Shown here: piece after piece, positions 36,073 through 45,403 of the stretch
How the letters are laid out: every line of letters starts with the position of its first letter
Position numbering within the stretch: the stretch's first letter is position 1
NCBI RefSeq assembly: GCF_030063145.1
Contig: NZ_JASISM010000006.1
Coordinates: 186,001 to 250,000 of the forward strand
DNA length: 64,000 nt
Origin: Cryobacterium sp. PH31-L1
GTDB lineage: Bacteria; Actinomycetota; Actinomycetes; Actinomycetales; Microbacteriaceae
Reading direction: 5' to 3'
Notes under the pieces: generated by a model
Seen by the model: the letters and a program-made list of their open reading frames with translations, nothing else
Databases searched by the model: none
What the model was told of the DNA's origin: nothing
Position numbers and translations under genes: made by a program

Positions 36073-37584
36073 ATGCCCGCAAACACCACGGATCTGGCCC
36101 TCGTCGCGCACTGGATTGACGGAAAAGAGCAGGCGGGAATGTCCGGCCGAACCGCGCCGGTCTACGACCCCGCGCTCGGCACTGTCAGCAAGAACGTGCC
36201 GCTGGCCAACCAGGCCGAGATCGCGGCTGCCATTGCGAGCGCCAAGGCAGCCTTCCCGGCCTGGCGCGACCTGTCGATCGCCAAGCGCCAGCAGATCCTG
36301 TTCAGCTTTCGGGAGCTGCTGAACGCCCGAAAGGGCGAGATGGCCGAGATCATCACGAGTGAACACGGCAAGGTTCTCTCCGATGCCCTCGGCGAGATCT
36401 CCCGCGGCCAGGAGGTCGTGGAATTCGCCACCGGCATTCCGCACCTGCTCAAGGGTGACTACTCCGAAAACGTGTCCACCGGCGTGGATGTCTATTCGAC
36501 CCGCCAGGCGCTCGGCGTCGTTGCCGTGATCAGCCCGTTCAACTTTCCGGCCATGGTGCCGATGTGGTTCTTCCCGCTGGCCCTCGCGGCCGGCAACTCC
36601 GTCATCCTGAAGCCGAGTGAGAAAGACCCGAGCGCTGCCATCTGGATGGCGAAGCTGCTCAAGGAAGCCGGCCTTCCCGACGGCGTATTCACCGTGCTGC
36701 AGGGCGACAAGGAATCCGTCGACGGCCTGCTCGAGCACCCCGACGTGAAGCCCATCTCCTTCGTGGGCTCCACCCCCATCGCCCAGTACGTCTACGAAAC
36801 CGGCACCCGCAACGGCAAGCGCGTGCAGGCCCTCGGCGGCGCCAAGAACCACATGCTCGTGCTGCCCGACGCTGACCTCGACCTGGTCGCCGACTCCGCC
36901 ATCAACGCGGGCTTCGGCAGCGCGGGGGAGCGCTGCATGGCCATCAGCGTGGTCGTCGCGGTCGAACCCGTCGCCGACGCCCTGATCGAGAAGATCGTCA
37001 GCCGGATGAAGACCCTCACCGTGGGCGATGGCCGCAGATCCTGCGACATGGGACCGCTGGTCACCGAGGTGCACCGCGACAAGGTTGCGAGCTACATCGA
37101 GATCGCCGCGCAGGACGGCGCCGCCATCGTCGTCGACGGCCGCGGCATCGAAGTTGACGGAGACCCGAACGGATTCTGGCTCGGCCCGACCCTGATTGAC
37201 GCCCTGCCGGTGACCTCCAAGGCCTACACGGAGGAGATCTTCGGACCGGTACTGCCGGTGGTGCGCGTGGCAAGCTACGACGAGGGCGTTGACCTGATCA
37301 ACTCCGGGGCATTCGGCAACGGAACCGCCATCTTCACCAATGACGGCGGCGCCGCCCGGCGTTTTCAGAACGAGATCGAGGTGGGTATGATCGGCATCAA
37401 CGTTCCCATTCCCGTGCCCGTGTCGTACTTTTCCTTCGGCGGCTGGAAGAACTCGCTCTTCGGCGACACCAAGGCCCACGGCGTCGAGGGCGTGCACTTC
37501 TTCACCCGCGGCAAAGCTATCACCAGCCGCTGGCTCGACCCGAGCCACGGCGGCATTAACCTCGGCTTCCCGCAGAACGCCTAG
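36073..37584 (+). CDS. mmsA: CoA-acylating methylmalonate-semialdehyde dehydrogenase
   Basis: This 503-residue aldehyde dehydrogenase has the NAD-binding block VVAVISPFNFPAMVPMWFFP, the FVGSTPIAQYVYETG Rossmann segment and the catalytic cysteine in GSAGERCMAIS. The PMWFFPLALAAGN and C-terminal GVHFFTRGKAITSRW segments are typical of MmsA/IolA rather than other ALDHs. It converts malonate semialdehyde (and methylmalonate semialdehyde) to acetyl-CoA or propionyl-CoA, the last step of inositol catabolism. AGAAAGAAG lies before the ATG, 35 bp after the previous gene. Confidence 0.93.
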   Translation: MPANTTDLALVAHWIDGKEQAGMSGRTAPVYDPALGTVSKNVPLANQAEIAAAIASAKAAFPAWRDLSIAKRQQILFSFRELLNARKGEMAEIITSEHGKVLSDALGEISRGQEVVEFATGIPHLLKGDYSENVSTGVDVYSTRQALGVVAVISPFNFPAMVPMWFFPLALAAGNSVILKPSEKDPSAAIWMAKLLKEAGLPDGVFTVLQGDKESVDGLLEHPDVKPISFVGSTPIAQYVYETGTRNGKRVQALGGAKNHMLVLPDADLDLVADSAINAGFGSAGERCMAISVVVAVEPVADALIEKIVSRMKTLTVGDGRRSCDMGPLVTEVHRDKVASYIEIAAQDGAAIVVDGRGIEVDGDPNGFWLGPTLIDALPVTSKAYTEEIFGPVLPVVRVASYDEGVDLINSGAFGNGTAIFTNDGGAARRFQNEIEVGMIGINVPIPVPVSYFSFGGWKNSLFGDTKAHGVEGVHFFTRGKAITSRWLDPSHGGINLGFPQNA

Positions 37585-37592
37585 GCCACGCC

Positions 37593-38498
37593 ATGACAAC
37601 GCCGTCCGCTGACTGGTTCTATGCCCAGGGGTCCCTGGAGCGTGACGGTTGGGAGTCGGTCGTCGACCGAACCATTAGCGGATGGCGCTACACCGGCATT
37701 CGCGTCGCAGCCCTGGCAGCGGGCGACACCGTCTCGCTGAACGCCGAGGCGGTCGAACGCATCGTGGTGCCCCTCGCCGGGTCGTTCACGGTGCGGTACA
37801 CCCTCGCGGGGGAGACCGAGGAGCGCGTGCAGGCGCTCGCGGGTCGGGCATCCGTTTTTCACGGCCCCACCGACACCCTTTACCTACCCACCGGTGCCGT
37901 CGTTTCGATCGACGGCGCCGGCCGGGTGGCCGTGGCCGAAGCGCCGACCGACCGGGAACTGCCGGTGGCCTATATTCCGCAAGCGGATGTGCCGATCGAG
38001 TTGCGCGGAGCCGGCCGGTCGAGCCGGCAGGTGCACAACTTCGGCACGCCGGCCAGCCTCGCGGCCGACCGGTTGATCGTGTGCGAGGTGATCACCCCGG
38101 CCGAGAACTGGTCGAGTTACCCGCCGCACAAGCACGACGAATATACAGCCGGCGTCGAGTCGCAGCTTGAGGAGATCTACTACTTCGAGAGCGCCGTCAC
38201 CCGCGGCCAGAGCGCGCCGGAGACGGCGAACCCGTTCGGCCTCATGCGCACGTATTCATCCGAGGCCGGCGACATCGACATCATGGCGGAGGTGCACACG
38301 GGCGACGTGGCCCTCGTGCCCTTCGGCTGGCATGGCCCCTGCGTTGCGGCTCCCGGCTACGACCTCTACTACCTCAACGTGATGGCCGGGCCGGATCCCG
38401 ACCGCTCATGGCGCATCAGCGACGATCCGGCGCACGGTTGGATTCGCGATACCTGGGTCGGCCAGGCGTTCGATTCCCGGCTTCCCTACACGGCATAA
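37593..38498 (+). CDS. iolB: 5-deoxy-glucuronate isomerase
   Basis: This 301-residue double-cupin protein has the metal-binding residues in NWSSYPPHKHDE, the Glu of LEEIYYF and the second His in VPFGWHGPC, followed by YYLNVMAGPDP, all conserved in IolB. It converts 5-deoxy-D-glucuronate to 2-deoxy-5-keto-D-gluconate. It begins 8 bp after mmsA and ends 25 bp before iolD, inside the same operon. Confidence 0.94.
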   Translation: MTTPSADWFYAQGSLERDGWESVVDRTISGWRYTGIRVAALAAGDTVSLNAEAVERIVVPLAGSFTVRYTLAGETEERVQALAGRASVFHGPTDTLYLPTGAVVSIDGAGRVAVAEAPTDRELPVAYIPQADVPIELRGAGRSSRQVHNFGTPASLAADRLIVCEVITPAENWSSYPPHKHDEYTAGVESQLEEIYYFESAVTRGQSAPETANPFGLMRTYSSEAGDIDIMAEVHTGDVALVPFGWHGPCVAAPGYDLYYLNVMAGPDPDRSWRISDDPAHGWIRDTWVGQAFDSRLPYTA

Positions 38499-38523
38499 CT
38501 TTTCCCCGAAAGGACACAACGTA

Positions 38524-40425
38524 GTGACTACTCGTCGCATGACAGTCAGCCAGGCCCTCATCGAGTTCCTCGCCCACCAGTTCACGGTCGACGGCGCCGT
38601 GCGCGAGCGCACCATCGCGGGCACCTTCGGCATCTTCGGTCACGGAAACGTCGCCGGCATCGGTCAGGCTCTCAAGCAGCTCTCGCTTGAGGACCCGACG
38701 CTCATGCCGTATCACCAGGCGCGCAACGAGCAGGGAATGGTGCACGAATCGGTGGCTTTCGCACGGATGCGGCGGCGTCGGTCGACCTTTGCCTGCACCG
38801 CCTCGGTCGGGCCCGGTGCCACCAACATGCTCACCGGTGCCGCCCTCGCCACAATCAACCGCCTGCCCGTGCTCCTGCTTCCCTCTGACACCTTCGCCAC
38901 CCGGGTGGCCGACCCGGTGCTGCAGCAGTTGGAACTGCCCAACGACGCCAGCATCAGCGTGAACGATGCCTTCAAGCCGCTGTCGCGCTTCTTCGACAGG
39001 GTGCAGCGCCCCGAACAGCTCTTCTCTGCTGCCATCGGCGCGATGCGGGTGCTCACGGACCCGGTTGAAACCGGCGCGGTGACCCTGTGTCTTCCCGAAG
39101 ATGTCCAGGCGCAAGCGCTCGATGTGCCGTTGGAGTTCCTGGCCGATCGTGAGTGGCACATCCGTCGCCCCCGGCCGGATCGGGGCGTTATCGACAAGGT
39201 GGTGCGCGCCATCCGTGAGGCAAAGCGGCCCCTGATAGTCGCGGGCGGCGGCGTCATCTACTCCGACGCTGCCGCTGAGCTCGCCGCCTTGGTTGAACTG
39301 ACCGGCATTCCGGTGGGCACGTCGCAGGCCGGTGTCGGATCGCTGCTGTGGGACCACCCGCAAAGCCTCGGCGCCGTGGGCGCTACCGGAACGACCGCGG
39401 CCAACCGAATCGCCCGGAACGCTGACCTGATCATCGGAATCGGCACTCGATACAGTGACTTCACGACCGGCAGTCGCACCACGTTCCAGCACCCGGGCGT
39501 GCGCTTCATCAACATCAACGTGGCATCCTTCGACGCGATCAAGCATGGCGCAGCCATCGCGGTGGTAGCGGATGCCCGTGAGGCCCTGTTGGAACTGACC
39601 GAGGGTCTTGAGCGGTACCAGGTCGATGCTGAATTCGCCGAACGCATCCGTTTGGAGAAGGCGGAGTGGAACGCGGTTGTCGACGCGGCCATCGCCCCGA
39701 GCGGTCGGCCGTTGCCAGCCCAGTCGGAGATTATCGGTGCCGTGCAGCAGGCCTCTGACCCGCGCGACGTGGTCGTCTGCGCCGCCGGTTCACTGCCCGG
39801 AGACCTGCACAAGCTCTGGCGGGTGCGCGACGAACTGGGTTACCACGTTGAATATGGCTTCTCCTGCATGGGCTACGAGATTGCCGGAGGCATCGGCGTG
39901 CGCCGGGCTGCCCCCGACCGCGACTCGATCGTCATGGTCGGCGACGGCTCCTATCTCATGATGCACACGGAGATCGTGTCGGCCGTGGCTGAGGGGCTCA
40001 AATTCATCATCGTGCTGGTGCAAAATCACGGCTACGCCTCCATCGGGCATCTGAGCGACACGGTGGGCTCACAGCGGTATGGCACGCAGTATCGTTTTCA
40101 AGACAAGGCTCACAATAACTTTGAAACGGATGCGACGCTGCCGATCGACCTTGCAGCCAACGCGGCAAGTCTGGGGATAGCCGTGATCAGGGTGGAGCCC
40201 GGGGTGAACGTCATCGCCGACCTGGCTGCGGCCGTGGCCACGGCGAAAGCGTCCAGCACGGCCACCCTGATTCACATCAACAGCGATCCCCTGCTGTTTT
40301 CACCCGATACGGAGAGCTGGTGGGACGTTCCGGTGGCCGAAGTATCGGACCTCGAGAGCACGACGCAGGCGCGGATTGACTACGTGGCGCAGCGTGAAAA
40401 TCAGCGCCCGTACTTAGGCGCCTAA
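38524..40425 (+). CDS. iolD: 3D-(3,5/4)-trihydroxycyclohexane-1,2-dione hydrolase
   Basis: This 633-residue ThDP-dependent enzyme of the acetolactate synthase type has a GTG start preceded by GAAAGGA. The N-terminal catalytic-Glu domain reads ARNEQGMVHESVAFARM, the central domain shows VAGGGVIYSDAAAEL, and the C-terminal ThDP/Mg motif begins VGDGSYLMMHTEI and ends LVQNHGYASIG. It opens the ring of trihydroxycyclohexane-dione to give 5-deoxy-glucuronate. It is the last gene of the first iol unit. The length agrees with IolD. Confidence 0.94.
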   Translation: MTTRRMTVSQALIEFLAHQFTVDGAVRERTIAGTFGIFGHGNVAGIGQALKQLSLEDPTLMPYHQARNEQGMVHESVAFARMRRRRSTFACTASVGPGATNMLTGAALATINRLPVLLLPSDTFATRVADPVLQQLELPNDASISVNDAFKPLSRFFDRVQRPEQLFSAAIGAMRVLTDPVETGAVTLCLPEDVQAQALDVPLEFLADREWHIRRPRPDRGVIDKVVRAIREAKRPLIVAGGGVIYSDAAAELAALVELTGIPVGTSQAGVGSLLWDHPQSLGAVGATGTTAANRIARNADLIIGIGTRYSDFTTGSRTTFQHPGVRFININVASFDAIKHGAAIAVVADAREALLELTEGLERYQVDAEFAERIRLEKAEWNAVVDAAIAPSGRPLPAQSEIIGAVQQASDPRDVVVCAAGSLPGDLHKLWRVRDELGYHVEYGFSCMGYEIAGGIGVRRAAPDRDSIVMVGDGSYLMMHTEIVSAVAEGLKFIIVLVQNHGYASIGHLSDTVGSQRYGTQYRFQDKAHNNFETDATLPIDLAANAASLGIAVIRVEPGVNVIADLAAAVATAKASSTATLIHINSDPLLFSPDTESWWDVPVAEVSDLESTTQARIDYVAQRENQRPYLGA

Positions 40426-40451
40426 CCTGCGTCAGAATAAATTTGTCAGTA

Positions 40452-40461
40452 TGTCAAGACA
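40452..40461. promoter_or_regulatory. variant operator before iolG
   Basis: TGTCAAGACA has the same TGTC-N2-GACA half-sites as the operators at 34109 and 46206. It lies just upstream of a possible -35 (TTGACG, 40467-40472), with TATACC at 40488-40493 as a poor -10. iolG starts 90 bp downstream. Confidence 0.55.
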
Positions 40462-40550
40462 AACTCTTGACGACTGGTTATCAACCCTATACCCTGGTCA
40501 AAAGCAACAACATCAGGACATTAAAACAAACTCAATGTGGAGGCAATAAA

Positions 40551-41549
40551 GTGCGATTCGTAGTTTTGGGTGCCGGCAGGATCGGGCTCTCTCACGTCGG
40601 CACGCTGAAGGCGCAGGCCGGCGTCACCGACCTCCTGATCGCTGATCTCGATCCGGCCCGCGCTGCGGCCGCGGCAGCTTCGGTTGGCTCCGCGTCTGCC
40701 ACCATCGACGAGGCCTTCGCCTCGAAGCCGGACGGCATCGTGATTGCCGCACCGACCTCGGCCCACGCCGAGCTCATTGTGCGGGCCGTGCGAGCGGGTA
40801 TCCCGACCTTCTGCGAGAAACCCCTCGCCGAGAACCTCAGCTCGAGCATCGCGCTCGTCGAAGAGGTCGAGCGTCACGACGTTCCCGTACAGATCGGGTT
40901 CCAGCGCCGCTTCGACGCTGGCTACACGGAGGCCAAGCGGGCGCTGGAGAACGGTGAGATCGGCGAACTGCGCCGCCTGCACGTGCTGACCTTCGATCCG
41001 ACGCCGCCTCCGGCCGAGTACATTCCGACCAGCGGGGGAATCTACCGCGACTGCCACATCCATGACTTCGACATTCTGCGTTGGGTCACCGGCCGCGAGG
41101 TGGCTACGGTCTTCGCTACCGGTGCGAACCGTGGAGCGTCCTTCTTCGGCGAGGCCGGCGACGTGGACGAATCCGCAGCCCTGCTCACCCTCGATGACGG
41201 AACCCTGGTCACCGTTCAGGGTTCGCGTTACAACGGCGCCGGCTACGACGTGCGCATGGAACTGGCCGGAAGCCTCGGGAACCGGTCCGTTGGACTCGAC
41301 GATCGCGTTCCGCTGACCAGTGCCGAACCGGGCGTCAGCTTTCCCACCGAGTCTGCCTGGCCCAATTTCCAGGAGCGGTTCGCTCCTGCCTACGCTGCGG
41401 AACTGGCCCGATTCGTCACCGTCGCTGCCGGCGAGACCGTGAGCCCGTGCACTCCTCGGGACGCCCTCGAAGCGCTCTACATAGCCGAGGCCGCCGAGCT
41501 GTCCCGTGCCGAGGGACGCCCCGTGCGCCTCGACGAAGTCAAGCGGTGA
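40551..41549 (+). CDS. iolG: inositol 2-dehydrogenase
   Basis: The protein has 332 residues from the GTG at 40551, chosen because GGAGG lies 8 bp upstream; an ATG at 40443 would add a leader overlapping the operator. The N-terminal Rossmann fold is VVLGAGRIGLSHVGTL, the nicotinamide region is FCEKPLAEN, and the catalytic segment is GGIYRDCHIHDFDILRWV with the Lys-Asp-His arrangement of the Gfo/Idh/MocA family. It oxidises myo-inositol to 2-keto-myo-inositol. The stop overlaps the start of iolE (GTGA). A scyllo-inositol or related dehydrogenase remains possible within this family. Confidence 0.86.
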   Translation: MRFVVLGAGRIGLSHVGTLKAQAGVTDLLIADLDPARAAAAAASVGSASATIDEAFASKPDGIVIAAPTSAHAELIVRAVRAGIPTFCEKPLAENLSSSIALVEEVERHDVPVQIGFQRRFDAGYTEAKRALENGEIGELRRLHVLTFDPTPPPAEYIPTSGGIYRDCHIHDFDILRWVTGREVATVFATGANRGASFFGEAGDVDESAALLTLDDGTLVTVQGSRYNGAGYDVRMELAGSLGNRSVGLDDRVPLTSAEPGVSFPTESAWPNFQERFAPAYAAELARFVTVAAGETVSPCTPRDALEALYIAEAAELSRAEGRPVRLDEVKR

Positions 41550-42439
41550 CCGTGGCCGAGATGAGTCTGCTGAGCCGCATTGCTGCCGCACCCATTTCCT
41601 GGGGCGTCTGCGAGGTTCCCGGTTGGGGGTTTCAGCTCACACCCGAGCGTGTGCTCGGTGAGATGCGCGAGTTGGGCGTCGTGGCCACCGAGTTCGGTCC
41701 CGAAGGTTTCCTGCCGGTGAGTCCGAGCGATAAAGCTGCGATCTTGGCGGATGCCGGGCTGAAAGCCGTCGGAGGATTCGTGCCGATTGTGCTTCATGAC
41801 GCCGGCAGCGACCCCGTTCCGGTAATCGAAGCCGAACTCGACTCGTTTCTGGCAGCCGGGGCTTCCCGGCTCGTTCTCTCAGCCGACACCGGCCAGGTCG
41901 GCTACGACTCCCGCCCGACGCTGAGCGAGCCGGAGTGGAAAACGCTCCTGACCAACCTCGACCGCCTGGTGCAGACGGCGGCCGCGCGGGGCGTGGTGGC
42001 ATCCATCCACCCCCATGTCGGAACGATGATCGAATCGAGCGCTGATGTCGAGCGCGTGCTGAGCGGTTCCAGGATCGGGCTCTGCCTCGACACCGGACAT
42101 CTGTTGATCGGGGGTACCGACCCGGTCGCACTGGCCAACAACAACGCCGCTCGGATCACCCACGTGCACCTCAAAGACGTGCGCCGCGATCTGGCCGAGA
42201 AGGTGCAGCGCAAGGAGCTCAGCTACACCGACGGTGTGGGTCTGGGCATGTACACCCCGCTCGGTACCGGCGATATCGACATTGCAACGATCGTTCGGTC
42301 TCTGGAAGCAGCGGGCTATGCGGGCTATTACGTGCTCGAGCAGGACACGATCCTGACCGAGAACCCGGCAGAGGGCCAGGGCCCATTCGCGGATGTGCGC
42401 ACCAGCATCGACTTCATCGCCGGTTTGGCGACTCCCTAA
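41546..42439 (+). CDS. iolE: inosose dehydratase-like TIM-barrel protein
   Basis: The protein has about 297 residues from the GTG at 41546, which overlaps the iolG TGA; the Met of AEMSLLSRI (41561) is an alternative start. Segments APISWGVCEVPGWGFQL, EFGPEGFLP, SIHPHVGTMIES, LCLDTGHLLIGGTDPV and ITHVHLKDVR are the metal-binding and substrate loops of IolE within the AP-endonuclease-2-like TIM barrels. It dehydrates 2-keto-myo-inositol to the trihydroxycyclohexane-dione used by IolD. Confidence 0.88.
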   Translation: MTVAEMSLLSRIAAAPISWGVCEVPGWGFQLTPERVLGEMRELGVVATEFGPEGFLPVSPSDKAAILADAGLKAVGGFVPIVLHDAGSDPVPVIEAELDSFLAAGASRLVLSADTGQVGYDSRPTLSEPEWKTLLTNLDRLVQTAAARGVVASIHPHVGTMIESSADVERVLSGSRIGLCLDTGHLLIGGTDPVALANNNAARITHVHLKDVRRDLAEKVQRKELSYTDGVGLGMYTPLGTGDIDIATIVRSLEAAGYAGYYVLEQDTILTENPAEGQGPFADVRTSIDFIAGLATP

Positions 42440-42519
42440 GACTCTTCACGACCGACAGCACCATCCGCACCACACACGGCACCGCCTCAGTCACAATGTA
42501 TCCAATGGAGGATCCACTC

Positions 42520-43491
42520 ATGAAGCTCAAATCTCGCTGGATGGCGGCGCTCGTCGTCCTGCCGCTCGCCCTCACCGGTTGCACGTCCACCACGAACACG
42601 GCAGCCACCACCGACGCTGCGGCCTCGGGCGACCAGGTCACGATCGCAGTCGTAACCCATGGCTCCCCGGGAGATACCTTCTGGGACGTCGTCAAAAGCG
42701 GCGCCGAGCAGGCCGGCAAGGATCTCGGTGCCACTGTCACCTACCAGGGTGATGGCGACCCGGTGAAACAGAGCCAGCTCATCGACGCCGCCGTTGCGAC
42801 CCATCCCGACGGACTGATCGTCTCGATGGCCAACCCGGACGGAGTCAAGAACGCCATCGAAAAGGCCGTTGCCGCCGGCATCCCGGTGATCACGATCAAC
42901 TCCGGCCTCGAGCAGTCCAAGGCATTCGGTGCTCAGACCCACGTCGGCCAGAGTGAGTTCATCGCTGGTCAGGGTGCGGGAGAGCAGCTGGCGAACGCTG
43001 GTGTCAGCAACGTCATCTGCGTCATTCATGAGGCTGGCAACAGCGGACTGGAAGAACGTTGCAAGGGAGCGGCCGACACCCTCGGAGGCACGGTCACCAA
43101 CGTTCAGGTCGACGTCGCGAACGTCGCCGACGCCCAGAACACGATCAAGAGCAGCCTGCTCGCCGACCCGTCCATCGATGGCGTGCTCACCCTGAACCCC
43201 GGCATTGCTGTAGCGGCCAGCCAGGCGATCGAAGAAGCCGCCAGTTCGGCGAAACTCGCGACCTTCGACGTGTCCTCCGACGTCACCCAGCTGATCCTCG
43301 ACGGCAAGATCCTGTTCGCCGTCGACCAGCAGCCCTACTCCCAGGGCTACCTGCCCGTGACCTTCCTCACCCTCCAGGCTCGCAACGGCGATGTCGTCGG
43401 TGGCGGCCTGCCCGTGTACTCCGGCCCCGGCTTCGTCACCAAGGACAACGCGGAGCAGGTCGCGAAGTTCGCGAAGAATGGAACGCGATGA
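42520..43491 (+). CDS. sugar ABC transporter substrate-binding lipoprotein
   Basis: The protein has 323 residues from the ATG at 42520, with GGAGG 7 bp upstream. The signal peptide MKLKSRWMAALVVLPLALTGC ends in a clear lipobox (LTGC), so the protein is a lipid-anchored binding protein. The mature part is a periplasmic-binding-protein-4 type (VTHGSPGDTFWDVVKSGAEQ, DGVLTLNPGIAVAASQAIEE), as in ribose and inositol importers. It is followed without gap by the permease and ATPase genes. The location directly after iolE and inside the operator-flanked locus points to myo-inositol (or another inositol) as substrate. Confidence 0.87.
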   Translation: MKLKSRWMAALVVLPLALTGCTSTTNTAATTDAAASGDQVTIAVVTHGSPGDTFWDVVKSGAEQAGKDLGATVTYQGDGDPVKQSQLIDAAVATHPDGLIVSMANPDGVKNAIEKAVAAGIPVITINSGLEQSKAFGAQTHVGQSEFIAGQGAGEQLANAGVSNVICVIHEAGNSGLEERCKGAADTLGGTVTNVQVDVANVADAQNTIKSSLLADPSIDGVLTLNPGIAVAASQAIEEAASSAKLATFDVSSDVTQLILDGKILFAVDQQPYSQGYLPVTFLTLQARNGDVVGGGLPVYSGPGFVTKDNAEQVAKFAKNGTR

Positions 43492-44528
43492 CCACCACCG
43501 CACCCGCGGTGACCGATGAAAGGATCAAGCCAGCCGGTCTGATCATAACGCTGCTGCGTCGACCCGAGGTCGGCGCGGCGGTGGCCGCCCTCGCCATCTT
43601 CATCTTCTTCTCGGTCTCGACGACGGCGTTTCTGACGCCGGCCGGTGTGGCCACCTGGCTCTACTCGGCATCACTGTTCGGCATCATGGCCGTCGCCGTG
43701 GCCCTGCTCATGATCGGCGGGGAGTTCGACCTCTCCGCCGGGGCCATGGTCGGTACAACCGGACTCATCGTCGGAATCGTCACGACCGAGTGGGGCGTCA
43801 ACATCTGGCTCGCCCTCGTGATCGCCCTGGCGATTGCACTGGCAATCGGTGCGGCGAACGCCTTCGTGGTCATGAAGACCGGGCTGCCGAGCTTCATCGT
43901 CACCCTCGCCACCTTCTTCATTCTGCAGGGGGTGAACCTGGCGGTCACCAAGATCATCACCGGTACGGTGTCCATTCAGGGCATGAGTGCCGTGCCCGGC
44001 TTCGATGCCGTCAAGGTCTTCTTCGGTTCCTCGTTCGCACTGTTTGGCATGGACGTGAAAATCTCCATCGTCTGGTGGATCGCCATAACCGCACTGGCCA
44101 CCTGGATTCTGCTTCGGACCCGCTCGGGAAACTGGATCTTCGCGGTCGGCGGGCAGATCACCAGCTCGCGCCAGGTGGGCGTGCCGGTCATGAAGGTCAA
44201 AATGGGCCTGTTCATGACCACCGCTGGCGCTGGCTGGCTCGTCGGCATGCTTCAGCTGTTCGACGTGTCAACGGTGCAGGCCACGACCGGCATCGGACAG
44301 GAGTTCATCTACATCATCTGCGCTGTCGTCGGCGGATGTCTGCTGACCGGCGGCTACGGATCGGCAATCGGTGCCGCTCTGGGCGCCCTGATCTACGGCA
44401 TGACCTTGCAGGGAATCGTGTTCGCGCAGTGGGACAACAACTGGCTCAAAGCGTTCCTCGGTGGCATGCTGCTGCTGGCCGTGCTCGTCAACCTTTATGT
44501 ACGCCGCCAGGCAGGAGTTCGCTCATGA
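43488..44528 (+). CDS. sugar ABC transporter permease (RbsC type)
   Basis: The protein has 346 residues from the ATG overlapping the stop of the binding protein. About nine to ten hydrophobic segments are visible, including [25 protein letters not shown], the conserved motif of ribose-type permeases, and [38 protein letters not shown]. It forms the membrane channel of the predicted inositol importer. Its TGA overlaps the ATPase ATG. Confidence 0.9.
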   Translation: MTTTAPAVTDERIKPAGLIITLLRRPEVGAAVAALAIFIFFSVSTTAFLTPAGVATWLYSASLFGIMAVAVALLMIGGEFDLSAGAMVGTTGLIVGIVTTEWGVNIWLALVIALAIALAIGAANAFVVMKTGLPSFIVTLATFFILQGVNLAVTKIITGTVSIQGMSAVPGFDAVKVFFGSSFALFGMDVKISIVWWIAITALATWILLRTRSGNWIFAVGGQITSSRQVGVPVMKVKMGLFMTTAGAGWLVGMLQLFDVSTVQATTGIGQEFIYIICAVVGGCLLTGGYGSAIGAALGALIYGMTLQGIVFAQWDNNWLKAFLGGMLLLAVLVNLYVRRQAGVRS

Positions 44529-45322
44529 CAGACGCACAGGCATCCGCAGCCCCGCCCATTCTTGAAGTTCGGGACATCGGCAAGACCTATGGTTCCATTC
44601 TGGCGCTGCAGGGTGTGTCGGCCTCGGTCGGTGTCGGTGAGGTCCTCTGCGTTCTGGGGGACAACGGTGCCGGCAAATCCACGTTCATCAAGATTCTGTC
44701 CGGGGCCCACGCGCACACCCACGGCAAGCTCCTCGCTTACGGGGTCGAGCGCACCTTCGGCAGCCCGCGTGAAGCCCTGGATCTGGGCATCGCGACGGTC
44801 TATCAGGACCTGGCCGTCGTTCCGCTGATGCCGGTCTGGCGCAACTTCTTTCTCGGCTCCGAGCTGACCCGCGGGTTCGGCCCGTTCAGGCAGCTGGACG
44901 TCAAGGGGATGCGCCGGATAACCAAGGAAGAGCTGGCCAAGATGGGCATCGACCTGCGCGACGTGGACCAGCCCATCGGTACCCTGTCGGGTGGTGAGCG
45001 CCAGTCGGTGGCCATCGCCCGAGCCGTGTACTTTGGCGCGAAGGTCGTTATCCTCGACGAGCCGACCTCGGCTCTGGGCGTCAAGCAGGCCGGCGTTGTG
45101 CTGAAATACATCGCCCAGGCGCGCGATCGTGGTCTCGGCGTGGTCTTCATCACGCACAACCCGCACCACGCCTATCCCGTCGGCGACCGGTTTCTGCTGC
45201 TCAAACGCGGAACCAGCCTGGGGGACTTCAAGAAGAGCGAGATCACGATTGAAGAGATGACCAAGCTTATGGCCGGGGGAGCAGAGCTCGACGCTCTGGC
45301 GCACGAGCTCGCTCGCGCCTGA
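44525..45322 (+). CDS. sugar ABC transporter ATP-binding protein, single domain
   Basis: This 265-residue protein has Walker [15 protein letters not shown]-loop YQDLAVVP, signature [14 protein letters not shown] and Walker [16 protein letters not shown], with an H-loop [12 protein letters not shown]. Ribose-type importers usually use an RbsA with two fused nucleotide-binding domains; here only one is encoded, so it must act as a homodimer. It ends 15 bp before the bidirectional terminator. Confidence 0.9.
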   Translation: MTDAQASAAPPILEVRDIGKTYGSILALQGVSASVGVGEVLCVLGDNGAGKSTFIKILSGAHAHTHGKLLAYGVERTFGSPREALDLGIATVYQDLAVVPLMPVWRNFFLGSELTRGFGPFRQLDVKGMRRITKEELAKMGIDLRDVDQPIGTLSGGERQSVAIARAVYFGAKVVILDEPTSALGVKQAGVVLKYIAQARDRGLGVVFITHNPHHAYPVGDRFLLLKRGTSLGDFKKSEITIEEMTKLMAGGAELDALAHELARA

Positions 45323-45337
45323 CTGTCCGGCGCAGGA

Positions 45338-45382
45338 AAAAGTCTGGCCGTCCGCCCCCTCGGGGCAGGCGGCCAGACTTTT
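45338..45382. terminator. bidirectional intrinsic terminator
   Basis: AAAAGTCTGGCC (45338-45349) pairs with GGCCAGACTTTT (45371-45382), with further pairing of GCCCC and GGGGC inside. The A- and T-runs at both sides let it serve the ABC operon on the plus strand and the regulator gene on the minus strand. Confidence 0.9.
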
Positions 45383-45403
45383 GTAGTGGTCTTGGCAGGA
45401 TTG

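Noticed and set aside
36043..37599. Long open frame of 518 codons on the minus strand
   Set aside because: It lies fully antisense to mmsA, whose motifs are complete; such mirror frames are common in GC-rich DNA.
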